From positions 1 through 27,697 of the forward strand of contig CAAEEA010000026.1 in the NCBI GenBank assembly GCA_900754795.1: a stretch of DNA of 27,697 bases. Reading direction: 5' to 3'. The stretch comes from Clostridia bacterium (lineage in GTDB: Bacteria; Bacillota; Clostridia; Peptostreptococcales; Anaerovoracaceae). Below the pieces are notes generated by a model that searched no databases, was not told the DNA's origin, and worked only from the letters and a program-made list of their open reading frames with translations. Position numbers and translations under genes: made by a program. Shown here in pieces: positions 1 to 8,686 of this stretch (the first letter of the stretch is position 1; the number at the start of each line of letters is the position of its first letter).

Positions 1-191
1 GTCTTCTGAAGATCGTCTTTTGTCACAGCGGTTGAAAGAAGTTTTTCTTTGTTTCTGAAAGAAATTATAACCTGTCTTCCGCACCTCAGCCTTATTTCTT
101 CTGCCTGGCGGGTTATTTCGTCAGGCAGAGAGCCGATCTCGGCGCTGATCGGTTCAGGTAGCCTGCTGAGAATCTGTCTTAAAGCGTCCAT
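1..191 (-). CDS. spoIIIAA: Stage III sporulation protein AA (SpoIIIAA), N-terminal fragment
   Basis: This is the first 63 codons of a gene that runs off the left edge. SpoIIIAA is the secretion-ATPase-like component of the SpoIIIA-SpoIIQ channel that links mother cell and forespore during engulfment. The visible part has the family's N-terminal pattern: an opening helix (MDALRQILSRLPEPI), then EEIRLRCGRQVII, where the family usually has EEIRLRxGRPL, then a TKDDLQK stretch. The ATPase core lies outside the window. The start at 191 follows AGAGGA with six bases between; the ATG at 196 is out of frame. The gene lies just downstream of the ilv-leu terminators and has a sigma-E-like promoter of its own. 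The assignment rests on a short stretch, but the motif is characteristic. Confidence 0.75.
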   Translation of the reverse strand, partial: MDALRQILSRLPEPISAEIGSLPDEITRQAEEIRLRCGRQVIISFRNKEKLLSTAVTKDDLQK

Positions 192-220
192 ATCATGTCC
201 TCTTTTCATTTGATTATTAC

Positions 221-248
221 ATTTTATGAGTGGGACAAGGTTTTATGA
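221..248 (-). promoter_or_regulatory. Putative sigma-E-type promoter of spoIIIAA
   Basis: Read on the minus strand, TCATAAA (242-248) and CATAAAAT (221-228) are 13 bases apart. They resemble the sigma-E elements known from Bacillus sporulation genes (-35 about kmATATT, -10 about CATACAnT). Transcription would start around 213, giving a leader of about 20 bases before the spoIIIAA start at 191. spoIIIA operons are sigma-E targets in known spore formers, which fits. The region is AT-rich, so a chance match is possible. Confidence 0.45.
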
Positions 249-300
249 CAGGCTTTCACCGGTATTTTTTCATATAATGGGATTCTGTCTTTATTTCAAC

Positions 301-353
301 AAAAAAACGCCCCGAAGGGCGTATGAAAACCCCCGAGCGATGATGTCCGGGGG
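301..353 (-). terminator. Tandem intrinsic terminators ending the ilv-leu operon
   Basis: Minus-strand transcription leaving ilvE first meets a six-pair stem (CCCCCG at 353-348 with CGGGGG at 335-330, 12-base loop) followed by TTTT. It then meets a compact hairpin, ACGCCC-TTCG-GGGCGT (322-307), followed by seven T residues (307-301). The second has the stable TTCG tetraloop and is a classic Rho-independent terminator. The pair starts about 14 bases past the ilvE stop codon and separates the operon from spoIIIAA. Confidence 0.9.
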
Positions 354-366
354 GCAGTATGAAAAA

Positions 367-1437
367 TTATTCAACCGGTACTGTCCAGCCTCTCTTGTCT
401 TCGATTTCTCCGGTCTGAATGCCGTAGAGTTCATCGTAGAGTTTCTGTGAAAGTTCGCCGATTTCATTGTTATTTATTATAAGGCTCTTGCCGTTCCAGA
501 ACAGTTCTCCTACAGGAGAGATAACAGCGGCTGTTCCTGTGGCAAATACTTCCTCAAGTTTGCCTTCTTCACCGGCTTTAAAAACATCATCAATGGTAAA
601 TCTGCATTCATTGACTTTGTAGCCCCATTCTTTCATAACTTCTATCATGGAGGCTCTGGTTATTCCCGGCAGTATGGTGCCCACCAGAGAAGAAGTGTAG
701 ATCTGGCCGTCTATCTTGAAAAAAGCATTGGAAGTGCCTATTTCTTCCACATATTTCTTTTCTTTGGCATCAAGCCAGAGAACCTGATCGAAACCCATAT
801 CGTGAGCTTTCTTCTCGGCTATCATGGCAGCGGCATAGTTTCCGCCTATCTTTGCAAAGCCGGTGCCGCCCATGGCAGATCTGATATACTCGTTTTCCAC
901 GTAAATTCTTGTCGGCGCCAGTCCGTTTTCATAATACGGTCCGACAGGACTGAGGATGATCATAAAAGTATATGTTTTAGAAGCCGCCACTCCGAGGAAA
1001 GGTTCGGTCGCAAACATGAAAGGCCTGATATAAAGAGAAGTGTCCTTCTTCTCAGGTATCCAGTCTCTGTCTACATCAACAAGAGCCTTTACCGCGTCAA
1101 CAAACAGATCTTCATCTATCTGAGGCATACACATTCTTTTATTTGTGTTGTTGGTTCTTTTGGCATTCATGTCAGGTCTGAAGAGCTGCACCTTGCCTTC
1201 TTTTGTCTTGTAGGCTTTTAGGCCTTCAAACATTTCCTGCCCATAGTGAAATACCGTACTGGCCGGGTCGAGGGAAACAGGTCCGTAAGGAACAATTCTG
1301 CCGTCGTGCCATCCTTTTTCCTGATCATAGTCCATTACAAACATATGATCAGTGAATATACGGCCAAAAGGCAGATTGTCCGGATCCGGTTTAGCCTTGG
1401 GATTTTTAGTAAGTGTCACACTGAATTTATTATTCAT
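367..1437 (-). CDS. ilvE: Branched-chain amino acid aminotransferase
   Basis: A PLP-dependent class IV aminotransferase that catalyses the last step of Val, Leu and Ile synthesis, and also reverses it, with glutamate as amino donor. The 356-residue product has the long BCAT fold: HYGQEMFEGLKAY, RPDMNAKR, the catalytic lysine in FAKIGGNYAAAM (about residue 196), EEIGTSNAFF and the phosphate-binding GTILPGITR. I chose the ATG at 1437 because AAAGGA lies nine bases ahead of it; the upstream ATG at 1446 directly abuts that AAAGGA and has no spacing. It is the last gene of the operon, 19 bases after ilvD, and is followed at once by the terminators. Confidence 0.95.
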   Translation of the reverse strand: MNNKFSVTLTKNPKAKPDPDNLPFGRIFTDHMFVMDYDQEKGWHDGRIVPYGPVSLDPASTVFHYGQEMFEGLKAYKTKEGKVQLFRPDMNAKRTNNTNKRMCMPQIDEDLFVDAVKALVDVDRDWIPEKKDTSLYIRPFMFATEPFLGVAASKTYTFMIILSPVGPYYENGLAPTRIYVENEYIRSAMGGTGFAKIGGNYAAAMIAEKKAHDMGFDQVLWLDAKEKKYVEEIGTSNAFFKIDGQIYTSSLVGTILPGITRASMIEVMKEWGYKVNECRFTIDDVFKAGEEGKLEEVFATGTAAVISPVGELFWNGKSLIINNNEIGELSQKLYDELYGIQTGEIEDKRGWTVPVE

Positions 1438-1456
1438 GGCAATCATCCTTTCTCAA

Positions 1457-3124
1457 CTATTTTAAAACCGCGCCTGTATTGGCTGAAGACACCAGCCTCG
1501 CATATCTGGCAAGCCATCCTGTCTTAACGTTCGGTTCAGGTTTGACATAAGATTTTCTGCGCTCCGCAAATTCCTCTTCCGACACGCGGGCGTTGATGGT
1601 GTGCCTTGGAATATCTATATCGATAATGTCTCCTTCTCTGAGCAGACCTATCGCGCCTCCGTCGGCAGCTTCAGGGCTCACATGACCTATTGAAGCGCCG
1701 CGGCTCGCGCCGCTGAAACGTCCGTCAGTTATAAGCGCGACAGTTTTATCAAGTCCCATACCTGCCAGCGCGCTTGTCGGATTAAGCATTTCTCTCATTC
1801 CCGGGCCGCCCTTAGGTCCCTCATATCTGATGACTACAACTTCTCCGTCATGGATCTGGCCGTCATATATTGCCGCGATAGCGTCATCCTCACAGTCAAA
1901 CACTCTTGCAGGGCCTGAGTGGACGAGCATCTCTTCCGCTACGGCGCTTCTCTTGACAACGCATCCGTCCGCCGCGATATTTCCCCACAGTATGGCGATA
2001 CCTCCGGTCGTGCTGTACGGATCTTCAATCGGTCTGATTGCGCCTTCATCTCTGATAGCCCGGTCTTTAATATTCTCTCCGACCGTTTTACCGGTGACGG
2101 TCAGCAGTGAGGTGTCAATAAGTCCTTTGGAGGCAAGCTGCGCCATGACAGCCGGAACACCTCCGGCGTTGTCAAGATCGTGCATGTGGGTACCCCCTGC
2201 CGGCGCCAGATGGCACAGATTAGGGGTTACTTCGCTTATCTGATTAAATGTATTGAGATCAAGCTCCACCCCGGCTTCGTGAGCTATGGCAAGAAGATGG
2301 AGAACGCTGTTTGAAGAACATCCAAGAGCCATATCGCAGGCAATAGCGTTGCGAACGGATTTTTCATTTATAATGTCTCTTGCCGTAATGTTCTTTTCGA
2401 TAAGATCCATTATCGCCATACCCGCGTACTTAGCAAGCATAATTCTCTTGTTGGAAACAGCCGGTATGCTGCCGTTGCCCGGAAGCGCGATACCTATCGC
2501 CTCGCAGAGACAGTTCATGCTGTTGGCTGTATACATGCCGGAACATGAGCCGCATCCCGGACATACATTCTGCTCATATTCTTTTAAACCTTCGTCGTCG
2601 ATCATCCCCGCCTTGCGGGCACCGACGGCTTCAAACATCTTGGAAAGGCTCGTCTCCACCCCGTTTACAAGGCCGGACATCATAGGTCCGCCGGAGCATA
2701 CGACAGCGGGAATATCCATTCTCGCGGCCGCCATTACCATGCCGGGCACTATCTTATCACAGTTAGGCACGAGAACAACTCCGTCAAAAGCGTGCGCCTT
2801 CACCATGGTCTCCGTGCTGTCTGCTATGAGCTCACGGCTTGCAAGAGAATATTTCATTCCGACATGACCCATTGCAATACCGTCGCACACGCCTATGGAA
2901 GGTACCATGATGGGAGTTCCGCCCGCCATGCGTACTCCGGCTTTTACGGCATCTGTGATCTTATCAAGATGAATGTGTCCGGGAACTATCTCGCTGTGCG
3001 CTGAAACAACGGCTACAAGAGGCCGTGACAGCTCTTCCTGCGTATATCCCATGGCATAGAAGAGACTCCGCATTGGAGCCTTTTCTATGCCTTCTGTAAC
3101 TAAACTGCTTCTGGTCTTATTCAT
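1457..3124 (-). CDS. ilvD: Dihydroxy-acid dehydratase
   Basis: Dehydrates 2,3-dihydroxy-isovalerate and 2,3-dihydroxy-3-methylvalerate to the 2-keto acids that IlvE then aminates. The protein has 555 residues, the usual length. Iron-sulfur and metal-site motifs are visible: NCDKIVPG (Cys122) and CPGCGSCSGMYTANSMNC (Cys194 in GCGSC). Where many IlvD proteins have a third cluster cysteine (the PCN motif), this one reads SEIVPGHIHL. That is the E. coli-like pattern, so an oxygen-sensitive [4Fe-4S] enzyme is the likelier form. It lies 12 bases after ilvC, with AGAGG before the ATG. Confidence 0.96.
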   Translation of the reverse strand: MNKTRSSLVTEGIEKAPMRSLFYAMGYTQEELSRPLVAVVSAHSEIVPGHIHLDKITDAVKAGVRMAGGTPIMVPSIGVCDGIAMGHVGMKYSLASRELIADSTETMVKAHAFDGVVLVPNCDKIVPGMVMAAARMDIPAVVCSGGPMMSGLVNGVETSLSKMFEAVGARKAGMIDDEGLKEYEQNVCPGCGSCSGMYTANSMNCLCEAIGIALPGNGSIPAVSNKRIMLAKYAGMAIMDLIEKNITARDIINEKSVRNAIACDMALGCSSNSVLHLLAIAHEAGVELDLNTFNQISEVTPNLCHLAPAGGTHMHDLDNAGGVPAVMAQLASKGLIDTSLLTVTGKTVGENIKDRAIRDEGAIRPIEDPYSTTGGIAILWGNIAADGCVVKRSAVAEEMLVHSGPARVFDCEDDAIAAIYDGQIHDGEVVVIRYEGPKGGPGMREMLNPTSALAGMGLDKTVALITDGRFSGASRGASIGHVSPEAADGGAIGLLREGDIIDIDIPRHTINARVSEEEFAERRKSYVKPEPNVKTGWLARYARLVSSANTGAVLK

Positions 3125-3136
3125 TTTAAACGCCTC

Positions 3137-4132
3137 TTATTTCTGGAGCCAGCTCATGAGTTTTCTCAGTTCGGTTCCTGTCTTGCAGAGCTGATGCTCG
3201 GATTCTTTCTTTCTGGTGGCGAGGAATCTTGCTTTGCCGCCCGCGTTGAATTCCTGGATGAATTCGCTGGCGAATGTTCCGTCCTGGATCTCGCTGAGAA
3301 CTTTCTTCATTTCTTTTCTGGTCTCTTCGGTGATGATTCTCTTGCCTGTTCTGTAATCGCCGTATTCAGCAGTGTTTGAGATTGAGTATCTCATCTTGTC
3401 GAACCCACCGGTGTAGATCAGGTCGACGATCAGCTTCATCTCGTGGATACATTCAAAATATGCCATTTCCGGCTCATATCCCGCTTCCACCAGTGTCTCA
3501 AATCCGGCTTTCATCAGCTCGGTAACTCCGCCGCACAGTACAGCCTGTTCACCGAACAGGTCGGTTTCGGTTTCTTCTTTAAATGTAGTTTCAAGAATAC
3601 CTGATCTTCCCGCGCCGATACCGCTGGCATAAGCGAGGGCGTAATCTTTTGCTCTGCCGGAAGCGTCCTGATAAACTGCGATCAGGCTCGGAACACCGGC
3701 GCCTTCAACATACTGGCTTCTTACGGTATGTCCCGGTCCTTTAGGGGCGATCATGATAACGTCAACTCCTGCAGGCGGCTGGATCTGATTGTAGTGAATA
3801 TTGAATCCATGGGCGAAAGCAAGGACATTGCCTTCTTTGAGGTGTTTTTCAACCTGAGTCTTGTAGATATTCGCGGCGAGTTCATCCGGAACCAGCATCA
3901 TTACGATGTCACCGGCCTCGGCGGCGTCTTCAATTGACATTACAGGAATACCCGCGGCTTCAGCTTTGGCGGCGTGAGCCGAACCCGGTCTGAGGCCAAC
4001 CACCACGTCAGCGCCGCTGTCTTTGAGGTTCATGGCGTGGGCATGACCCTGGCTTCCGAATCCGAGGATAGCGATCTTTTTTCCGTCGAGCATTGCGAAA
4101 TTACAGTCTGAATCATAATACTTGTTTACCAT
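3137..4132 (-). CDS. ilvC: Ketol-acid reductoisomerase, class I
   Basis: Converts 2-acetolactate or 2-aceto-2-hydroxybutyrate to the 2,3-dihydroxy acid with Mg2+ and a reduced nicotinamide cofactor. At 331 residues it is the short class I form. The Rossmann motif GFGSQGHAHAMNL starts at residue 24. The cofactor-selecting loop carries Arg48 and Ser51 with no acidic residue, which suggests NADPH preference (inference). APKGPGHTVR, DLFGEQ (Asp191, Glu195) and later Glu227/Glu231 fit the metal-binding pattern. AAAGGAG precedes the ATG. It sits 29 bases after ilvN. Confidence 0.96.
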   Translation of the reverse strand: MVNKYYDSDCNFAMLDGKKIAILGFGSQGHAHAMNLKDSGADVVVGLRPGSAHAAKAEAAGIPVMSIEDAAEAGDIVMMLVPDELAANIYKTQVEKHLKEGNVLAFAHGFNIHYNQIQPPAGVDVIMIAPKGPGHTVRSQYVEGAGVPSLIAVYQDASGRAKDYALAYASGIGAGRSGILETTFKEETETDLFGEQAVLCGGVTELMKAGFETLVEAGYEPEMAYFECIHEMKLIVDLIYTGGFDKMRYSISNTAEYGDYRTGKRIITEETRKEMKKVLSEIQDGTFASEFIQEFNAGGKARFLATRKKESEHQLCKTGTELRKLMSWLQK

Positions 4133-4161
4133 TTTGTTTTTCTCCTTTTAAATAATAAAAT

Positions 4162-4635
4162 TTATTTTTCGATACCGGTTACGCCGGTTCTGCAAATATC
4201 AACTATTTTATAATCTTTGAGCAGATCGAGGAAAGCGTCAAGTTTGTCGGGATTGCCCGTAAGCTCCAGCACCATCTCATCTCTTGTGAGATTGATGATC
4301 TTCGCTCTGTAAACATCGACGATTTCCTTTATCTCCCTGCGGATTTCCTTATCCGCGGCAACTTTCACCATCAGAAGCTCCCGGAAAAAACTGCGTTTGC
4401 TTTCGAGGGTCTTGACGCTTCTGACTACTTCAAGCTTTTCGGTCTGGGAAACTATCTGATGAAGCGTAAGGTTATCGCCTTCAAAAGTTATGGTGATCCT
4501 TGAAATATCCGGATCATTGGTCGCCGAAACGGTAAGCGAGTCTATATTAAATCCTCTTCTGCCGTACAGGCTCACGACTCTTGTCAGAACGTTGGCCTTA
4601 TTGTCGACGTAAATGCTGACTACTTCTTTTTTCAT
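4162..4635 (-). CDS. ilvN: Acetolactate synthase, regulatory small subunit
   Basis: Regulatory subunit of acetohydroxyacid synthase, which binds valine and controls the IlvB catalytic subunit. The 157 residues start with an ACT domain (VSIYVDNKANVLTRVVSLYGRRGFNIDSL) followed by the small-subunit C-terminal domain (FRELLMVKVAADKEIRREI, then DEMVLELTGNPDKLDAFLDLL). The length is normal for the bacterial family, so the subunit looks complete. It is 11 bases downstream of ilvB, with a strong GGAGGGA site, so the two subunits should be made together. The same gene is called ilvH in some genomes. Confidence 0.95.
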   Translation of the reverse strand: MKKEVVSIYVDNKANVLTRVVSLYGRRGFNIDSLTVSATNDPDISRITITFEGDNLTLHQIVSQTEKLEVVRSVKTLESKRSFFRELLMVKVAADKEIRREIKEIVDVYRAKIINLTRDEMVLELTGNPDKLDAFLDLLKDYKIVDICRTGVTGIEK

Positions 4636-4646
4636 GACTTTCCCTC

Positions 4647-6314
4647 CTATTCAAACAGCATATCATCTATGGTTTTGCCGTTAGGGATCATCGGCAGCAC
4701 CTTATCTTCATAAGCGATATTACACTCTATCCACACAGGTCCGTTTTGTTTGAGCGCTTTATCAAAAGCGTCGGCAAATTCTTCCATGTTATCCGCCCTG
4801 AATCCGTGTCCGCCAAAAGCTTCAATGAGCTTGACAAAGTCCGTCTTTCTCTCCGGAGTTGTATTGGAATACCGTTTTTCATAAAACGCGGTCTGCCACT
4901 GATATACCATTCCGAGCACCCTGTTGTTAAATATCACTGTGATAACCGGAAGATTATTGGAAACCGCCGTGCACGCCTCGTTCAGATTCATGTGGAACGA
5001 TCCGTCGCCTGTCATATGGATAACTCTTTTGTCAGGGTTGCCCATCTGAGCTCCTATAGCCGCTCCATATCCGAATCCCATAGTCCCGAGTCCGCCGCTT
5101 GAAATGAAATTTCTCGGTTTTGTCTGTCTGACATACTGAGCCGCCCACATCTGGTGCTGACCTACATCTGTAACATATATCGTTTCTTTGTCGGTGTGAG
5201 AGCAGATATGTTCTATAATCTCCTCCGGATTCATTTTGCCGTGAGCGTCCCGTACTTTCATCGGATGTTCTTTATTCCATCCGGTTATCTCTGCTATCCA
5301 CTCGTCATGATCTGCTTTTTCCACTTTAGGTATAAGTTCTCTGAGAGCTTCTTTGCAGTCTCCTACTATGTAATCGGCGACATTGACATTCTTGTTCACT
5401 TCGCTCTTGTCCACATCTATCTGAAGAATCCGGGCTTTTTTTCCGAATTGATCAGGTTTAAGAGCCACTCTGTCGCTGAACCTCGTGCCGAGAGCAAGAA
5501 TGAGGTCGGCTTCGCTGACGCATTTATTGGCGGCGTAAGATCCGTGCATTCCGAGCATTCCGAAATATTTTTTCTCATCGGAGGATACGGCGCCCATTCC
5601 CATAAGCGTGGTTACAACCGGAATACCTGCCTTATCAGCCAGTTCCATGACTTCGTTATGGCTTTCTGACGCGATTACGCCTCCGCCGGTGATGATAACG
5701 GGTCTTCTGGAAGCGTTGATATGGCGTGCGAATTTTTCTGTCCTGGTATCGAGCTCTTTAATTTCATCATGTCTGAGAGGCAGAGGAGCAGCCGGTTCAT
5801 AGTCTACCAGAGCTTCTGTCACGTCTTTTGTTATGTCAACAAGTACCGGACCTTTTCGTCCCTCGTTGGCAATGCGGAAAGCGTTTCTGAGAGCGTCTGC
5901 CAGATCATCTTTGTCATTGATAAAATAATTATGTTTTGTAATCGGGAATGTAACTCCTGTAATGCATATCTCCTGGAAAGCATCACGGCCTATCAGATGT
6001 TTGCCGACATTTGCGGTTATAAACACCGTAGGAATGCTGTCCATATACGCTGTGGCAATCCCCGTAACCAGATTGGTCGCTCCCGGCCCGCTGGTTGAAA
6101 AAGCCACCCCCGTCTTACCCGTGGATCTGGCGTATCCGTCAGCCGCGTGGGCTCCGCCCTGTTCATGGGCAACAAGCACATGTTTGATCTTGTCGCTGTA
6201 TTTATACAGCTCGTCGTAAAGGAACAAGGCAGTCCCTCCCGGATAGCCGAATACTGTATCAACATCGTGCTCCAGCAGGATTTTCATTACCAGTTCCGCG
6301 CCTGTGATCTTCAT
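4647..6314 (-). CDS. ilvB: Acetolactate synthase, catalytic large subunit
   Basis: Thiamine-diphosphate enzyme that joins pyruvate to a second pyruvate (valine/leucine branch) or to 2-oxobutyrate (isoleucine branch). The 555-residue protein has the active-site glutamate in AHEQGGAHAADGYAR (Glu51). The TPP/Mg2+ motif starts at GDGSFHMN (436-438) and ends at NN (463-464). GMVYQWQ (Trp473) is the region known from herbicide-sensitive enzymes. Residues 190-330 form the central FAD/Rossmann-like domain. Its ATG overlaps the stop codon of the upstream DUF815 gene (ATGA), with GGAGG ten bases ahead, so the two are translationally coupled. Confidence 0.96.
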   Translation of the reverse strand: MKITGAELVMKILLEHDVDTVFGYPGGTALFLYDELYKYSDKIKHVLVAHEQGGAHAADGYARSTGKTGVAFSTSGPGATNLVTGIATAYMDSIPTVFITANVGKHLIGRDAFQEICITGVTFPITKHNYFINDKDDLADALRNAFRIANEGRKGPVLVDITKDVTEALVDYEPAAPLPLRHDEIKELDTRTEKFARHINASRRPVIITGGGVIASESHNEVMELADKAGIPVVTTLMGMGAVSSDEKKYFGMLGMHGSYAANKCVSEADLILALGTRFSDRVALKPDQFGKKARILQIDVDKSEVNKNVNVADYIVGDCKEALRELIPKVEKADHDEWIAEITGWNKEHPMKVRDAHGKMNPEEIIEHICSHTDKETIYVTDVGQHQMWAAQYVRQTKPRNFISSGGLGTMGFGYGAAIGAQMGNPDKRVIHMTGDGSFHMNLNEACTAVSNNLPVITVIFNNRVLGMVYQWQTAFYEKRYSNTTPERKTDFVKLIEAFGGHGFRADNMEEFADAFDKALKQNGPVWIECNIAYEDKVLPMIPNGKTIDDMLFE

Positions 6315-7582
6315 TTATATTTTACCTCCGTTCCTTTGATATAGTCGATGAACTGCCGGGCGCTCCGGCCGGATATTCCGCCGTGTCTTACTTCCCATTT
6401 ATTTGCTTCACTGTGCAGCACATCTGAATCAATATCTATTTTTTCTTTTATGGCGAGAACTTCCACAATGTGATGGAACTCCTCCCTCGTAGGTTTTCCG
6501 TAGAATATCTGGACTCCGAACCTGTCCGCGAGGCTCAGTTTCTCTTCAATGGAATCGCTGCGGTGCATATCTCCGTCGTGTTCCATATCGGCTCTGTCTT
6601 TCCACGTCTCCTTTATCAGGTGCCGACGGTTTGAAGTGGCATAGATCAGCACATTTTCCGGACGCGGTTCCAGTCCTCCTTCGATGACAGCTTTAAGATA
6701 TTTATATTCCGTCTCAAAGTCCTCAAAGGACAGGTCGTCCATATATATGATGAACCTGTAATTGCGAGTCTTGACCCGGGTGATGATCTGGGTGAGAAAC
6801 TGCATCTGATGCCTGTACACCTGGATTATTCTCAGACCGTCGCCGCTGTATTGATTCGCCAGCGCTCTTATGCTCGTACTCTTGCCCGTACCGCCGTCGC
6901 CGAACAGCAGAACGTTGTTGGCGGGACGCTTGCGGAGAAAAGCCTCCGTATTGCCGACAAGTTTTTCTTTCTGCACCTGATAACCTACAAGGTCAGAAAG
7001 CTTTATGTCTGTCATTTTCCTTACAGGAATAAACTCGGCCTGTCCCTGCTCTATCTTTACATTAAAAGCTTTGTTCAGACCAATTACTCCAACGCCGTGT
7101 TCGGCGTAAAAAGCAGAGATCGTCTCATAAAAGTCATCGGACACGCTCAGCTCATCTTTGAGCGCCTCTATGCATTTACCCGCGTCTGAAGGTCTCGACT
7201 CTCCCTCATAAGCGGAAATAGTGGAAATGCAGTCAATTCCGACGGTCTTTTCAAGCTCCGTAAAATCATATTCAAATATTTCTCTGAGTATATCACAGTC
7301 GCTTCTGGCAAAGACATTTTCTCCTGTCAGCGCGTTCCGCTCTGCCGCGAGAGAAAAAGGATTTTCATTAAGGGCTATAAATGCAGCTACCGTACTGTGC
7401 CACAGATTGCCGCGCAGTCCGTATAAAGACGCCATATTAAGTATATCTCTGACGATGGAATATGCTTCCCTCTTCAGACCCGTGCCGCCGGAACGTGCTT
7501 TTTCACACAGCAAGGCGGTACGGCCTATTATTGAGTTTTCTCCCGGAGCATAGAGCATCAGGTTTTCCAAAAGTCTGTACAT
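6311..7582 (-). CDS. AAA+ ATPase of the DUF815 family, embedded in the ilv-leu operon
   Basis: A 423-residue cytoplasmic P-loop ATPase. Walker A is GDGGTGKST (228-236), Walker B FIIYMDD (277-283), and the polar sensor is in ATSN (315-318). The segment DDLSFEDFETEYKYLKAVIEGGLE followed by NVLIYATSNRRHL is the signature of DUF815 proteins, whose function is poorly known. Residues 1-190 form a mostly helical N-terminal extension that I do not recognise. The start at 7582 uses GAGGTGA, which overlaps the last codons of leuB, and the stop overlaps the ilvB ATG, so the gene is stitched into the operon on both sides. No DUF815 role in amino acid synthesis is known to me. Confidence 0.85.
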   Translation of the reverse strand: MYRLLENLMLYAPGENSIIGRTALLCEKARSGGTGLKREAYSIVRDILNMASLYGLRGNLWHSTVAAFIALNENPFSLAAERNALTGENVFARSDCDILREIFEYDFTELEKTVGIDCISTISAYEGESRPSDAGKCIEALKDELSVSDDFYETISAFYAEHGVGVIGLNKAFNVKIEQGQAEFIPVRKMTDIKLSDLVGYQVQKEKLVGNTEAFLRKRPANNVLLFGDGGTGKSTSIRALANQYSGDGLRIIQVYRHQMQFLTQIITRVKTRNYRFIIYMDDLSFEDFETEYKYLKAVIEGGLEPRPENVLIYATSNRRHLIKETWKDRADMEHDGDMHRSDSIEEKLSLADRFGVQIFYGKPTREEFHHIVEVLAIKEKIDIDSDVLHSEANKWEVRHGGISGRSARQFIDYIKGTEVKYK

Positions 7583-7589
7583 GTAAGGA

Positions 7590-8666
7590 TCACCTCAGTT
7601 TTTCCGCTATCAGATTTCCCATTTCCTCCGTCGTCACAAGGGCGGTGCCCGCTGTCACTATGTCGGCGGTTCTGTAACCATCCGCGAGAACGTTTCTGAC
7701 AGCCTTTTCAACGGAATCGGCTTCATCTGAAAGTCCGAGAGTGTATCTGAGCATCATTGCAGCCGACAGTACAGTCGCTATGGGATTGGCCTTTCCGCTG
7801 CCCGCTATGTCCGGAGCGGAGCCGTGGACAGGTTCATACATTCCGAAATTCCCCGCTCCGAGACTGGCAGACGGCAGCATTCCGATGGAACCTGTTATCA
7901 TGCTCGCCTCATCAGAAAGAATATCTCCGAAAATGTTCCCCGTGAGGATGACGTCAAACTGTTTCGGATTATATACCAGCTGCATTGCCGCGTTATCAAC
8001 ATATAAATTTTCAAGTTTAACTTCGGGATATTTTTCTGCCACGCGCGCCACTGTCTTTCTCCACAGTCTGGAGCTTTCGAGAACATTGGCCTTGTCTACG
8101 CTTGTGACTTTTTTATTTCTTTTCATTGCCATGGAAAAAGCCACTTCGGCTACTCTCTCCACTTCTTTTTCCGAATAGAGTTCAACGTCATAGGCGGCTT
8201 TGCCCATATCCGGAGTATCCTTGATACCCCTCTCTCCGAAATATATCCCTCCTGTCAGCTCTCTTACTACAAGGAGATCAAGACCGCCGGCCACTTTTTC
8301 TTCTTTGAGCGGGCAGGCGCTCTTCAGCTCGTCAAACATGAGAGCCGGTCTCAGATTGGCAAATAGTCCGAGAGCCTTTCTGAGGCCAAGAAGAGCTTTT
8401 TCCGGTCTTTCTTCTCCGGGAAGGACGTCCCATTTCGGTCCTCCTACCGCTCCCAGCAAAACGGCATCGGAATCTTTGGCATTTTCCACGGTCTCCTCAG
8501 GCAGGCAGCGTCCTGTTTTATCTATGGCGCAGCCGCCGGCGAGCAAAGTGATATATTCAAATTCGTGGCCGTATTTTACGGCTATCGCGTTCATCGCTTT
8601 GAGCGCCTGTTTTGTAACCTCCGGTCCTATTCCGTCACCGGGGATTACTGCAATACGGTATTTCAT
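7590..8666 (-). CDS. leuB: 3-isopropylmalate dehydrogenase
   Basis: Oxidatively decarboxylates 3-isopropylmalate to 2-oxoisocaproate with NAD+, the third leucine-specific step. The 358-residue product starts with VIPGDGIGPEVT and carries AVGGPKWD, RELTGGIYFGERG (substrate loop) and the metal-binding IFGDILSDEASMITGSIGMLPSAS. The cofactor region is EPVHGSAPDIAGSGKANP. These set it apart from isocitrate dehydrogenase. AAAGGAGA lies six bases before the ATG. It is 20 bases after ilvA and seven before the AAA+ gene. Confidence 0.96.
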   Translation of the reverse strand: MKYRIAVIPGDGIGPEVTKQALKAMNAIAVKYGHEFEYITLLAGGCAIDKTGRCLPEETVENAKDSDAVLLGAVGGPKWDVLPGEERPEKALLGLRKALGLFANLRPALMFDELKSACPLKEEKVAGGLDLLVVRELTGGIYFGERGIKDTPDMGKAAYDVELYSEKEVERVAEVAFSMAMKRNKKVTSVDKANVLESSRLWRKTVARVAEKYPEVKLENLYVDNAAMQLVYNPKQFDVILTGNIFGDILSDEASMITGSIGMLPSASLGAGNFGMYEPVHGSAPDIAGSGKANPIATVLSAAMMLRYTLGLSDEADSVEKAVRNVLADGYRTADIVTAGTALVTTEEMGNLIAEKLR

Positions 8667-8686
8667 ATCTGTCTCCTTTCGCCGTC

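Noticed and set aside
1438..1446. Upstream ilvE start at 1446
   Set aside because: The only ribosome binding site (AAAGGA) abuts that ATG with no spacing, but is nine bases from the ATG at 1437.
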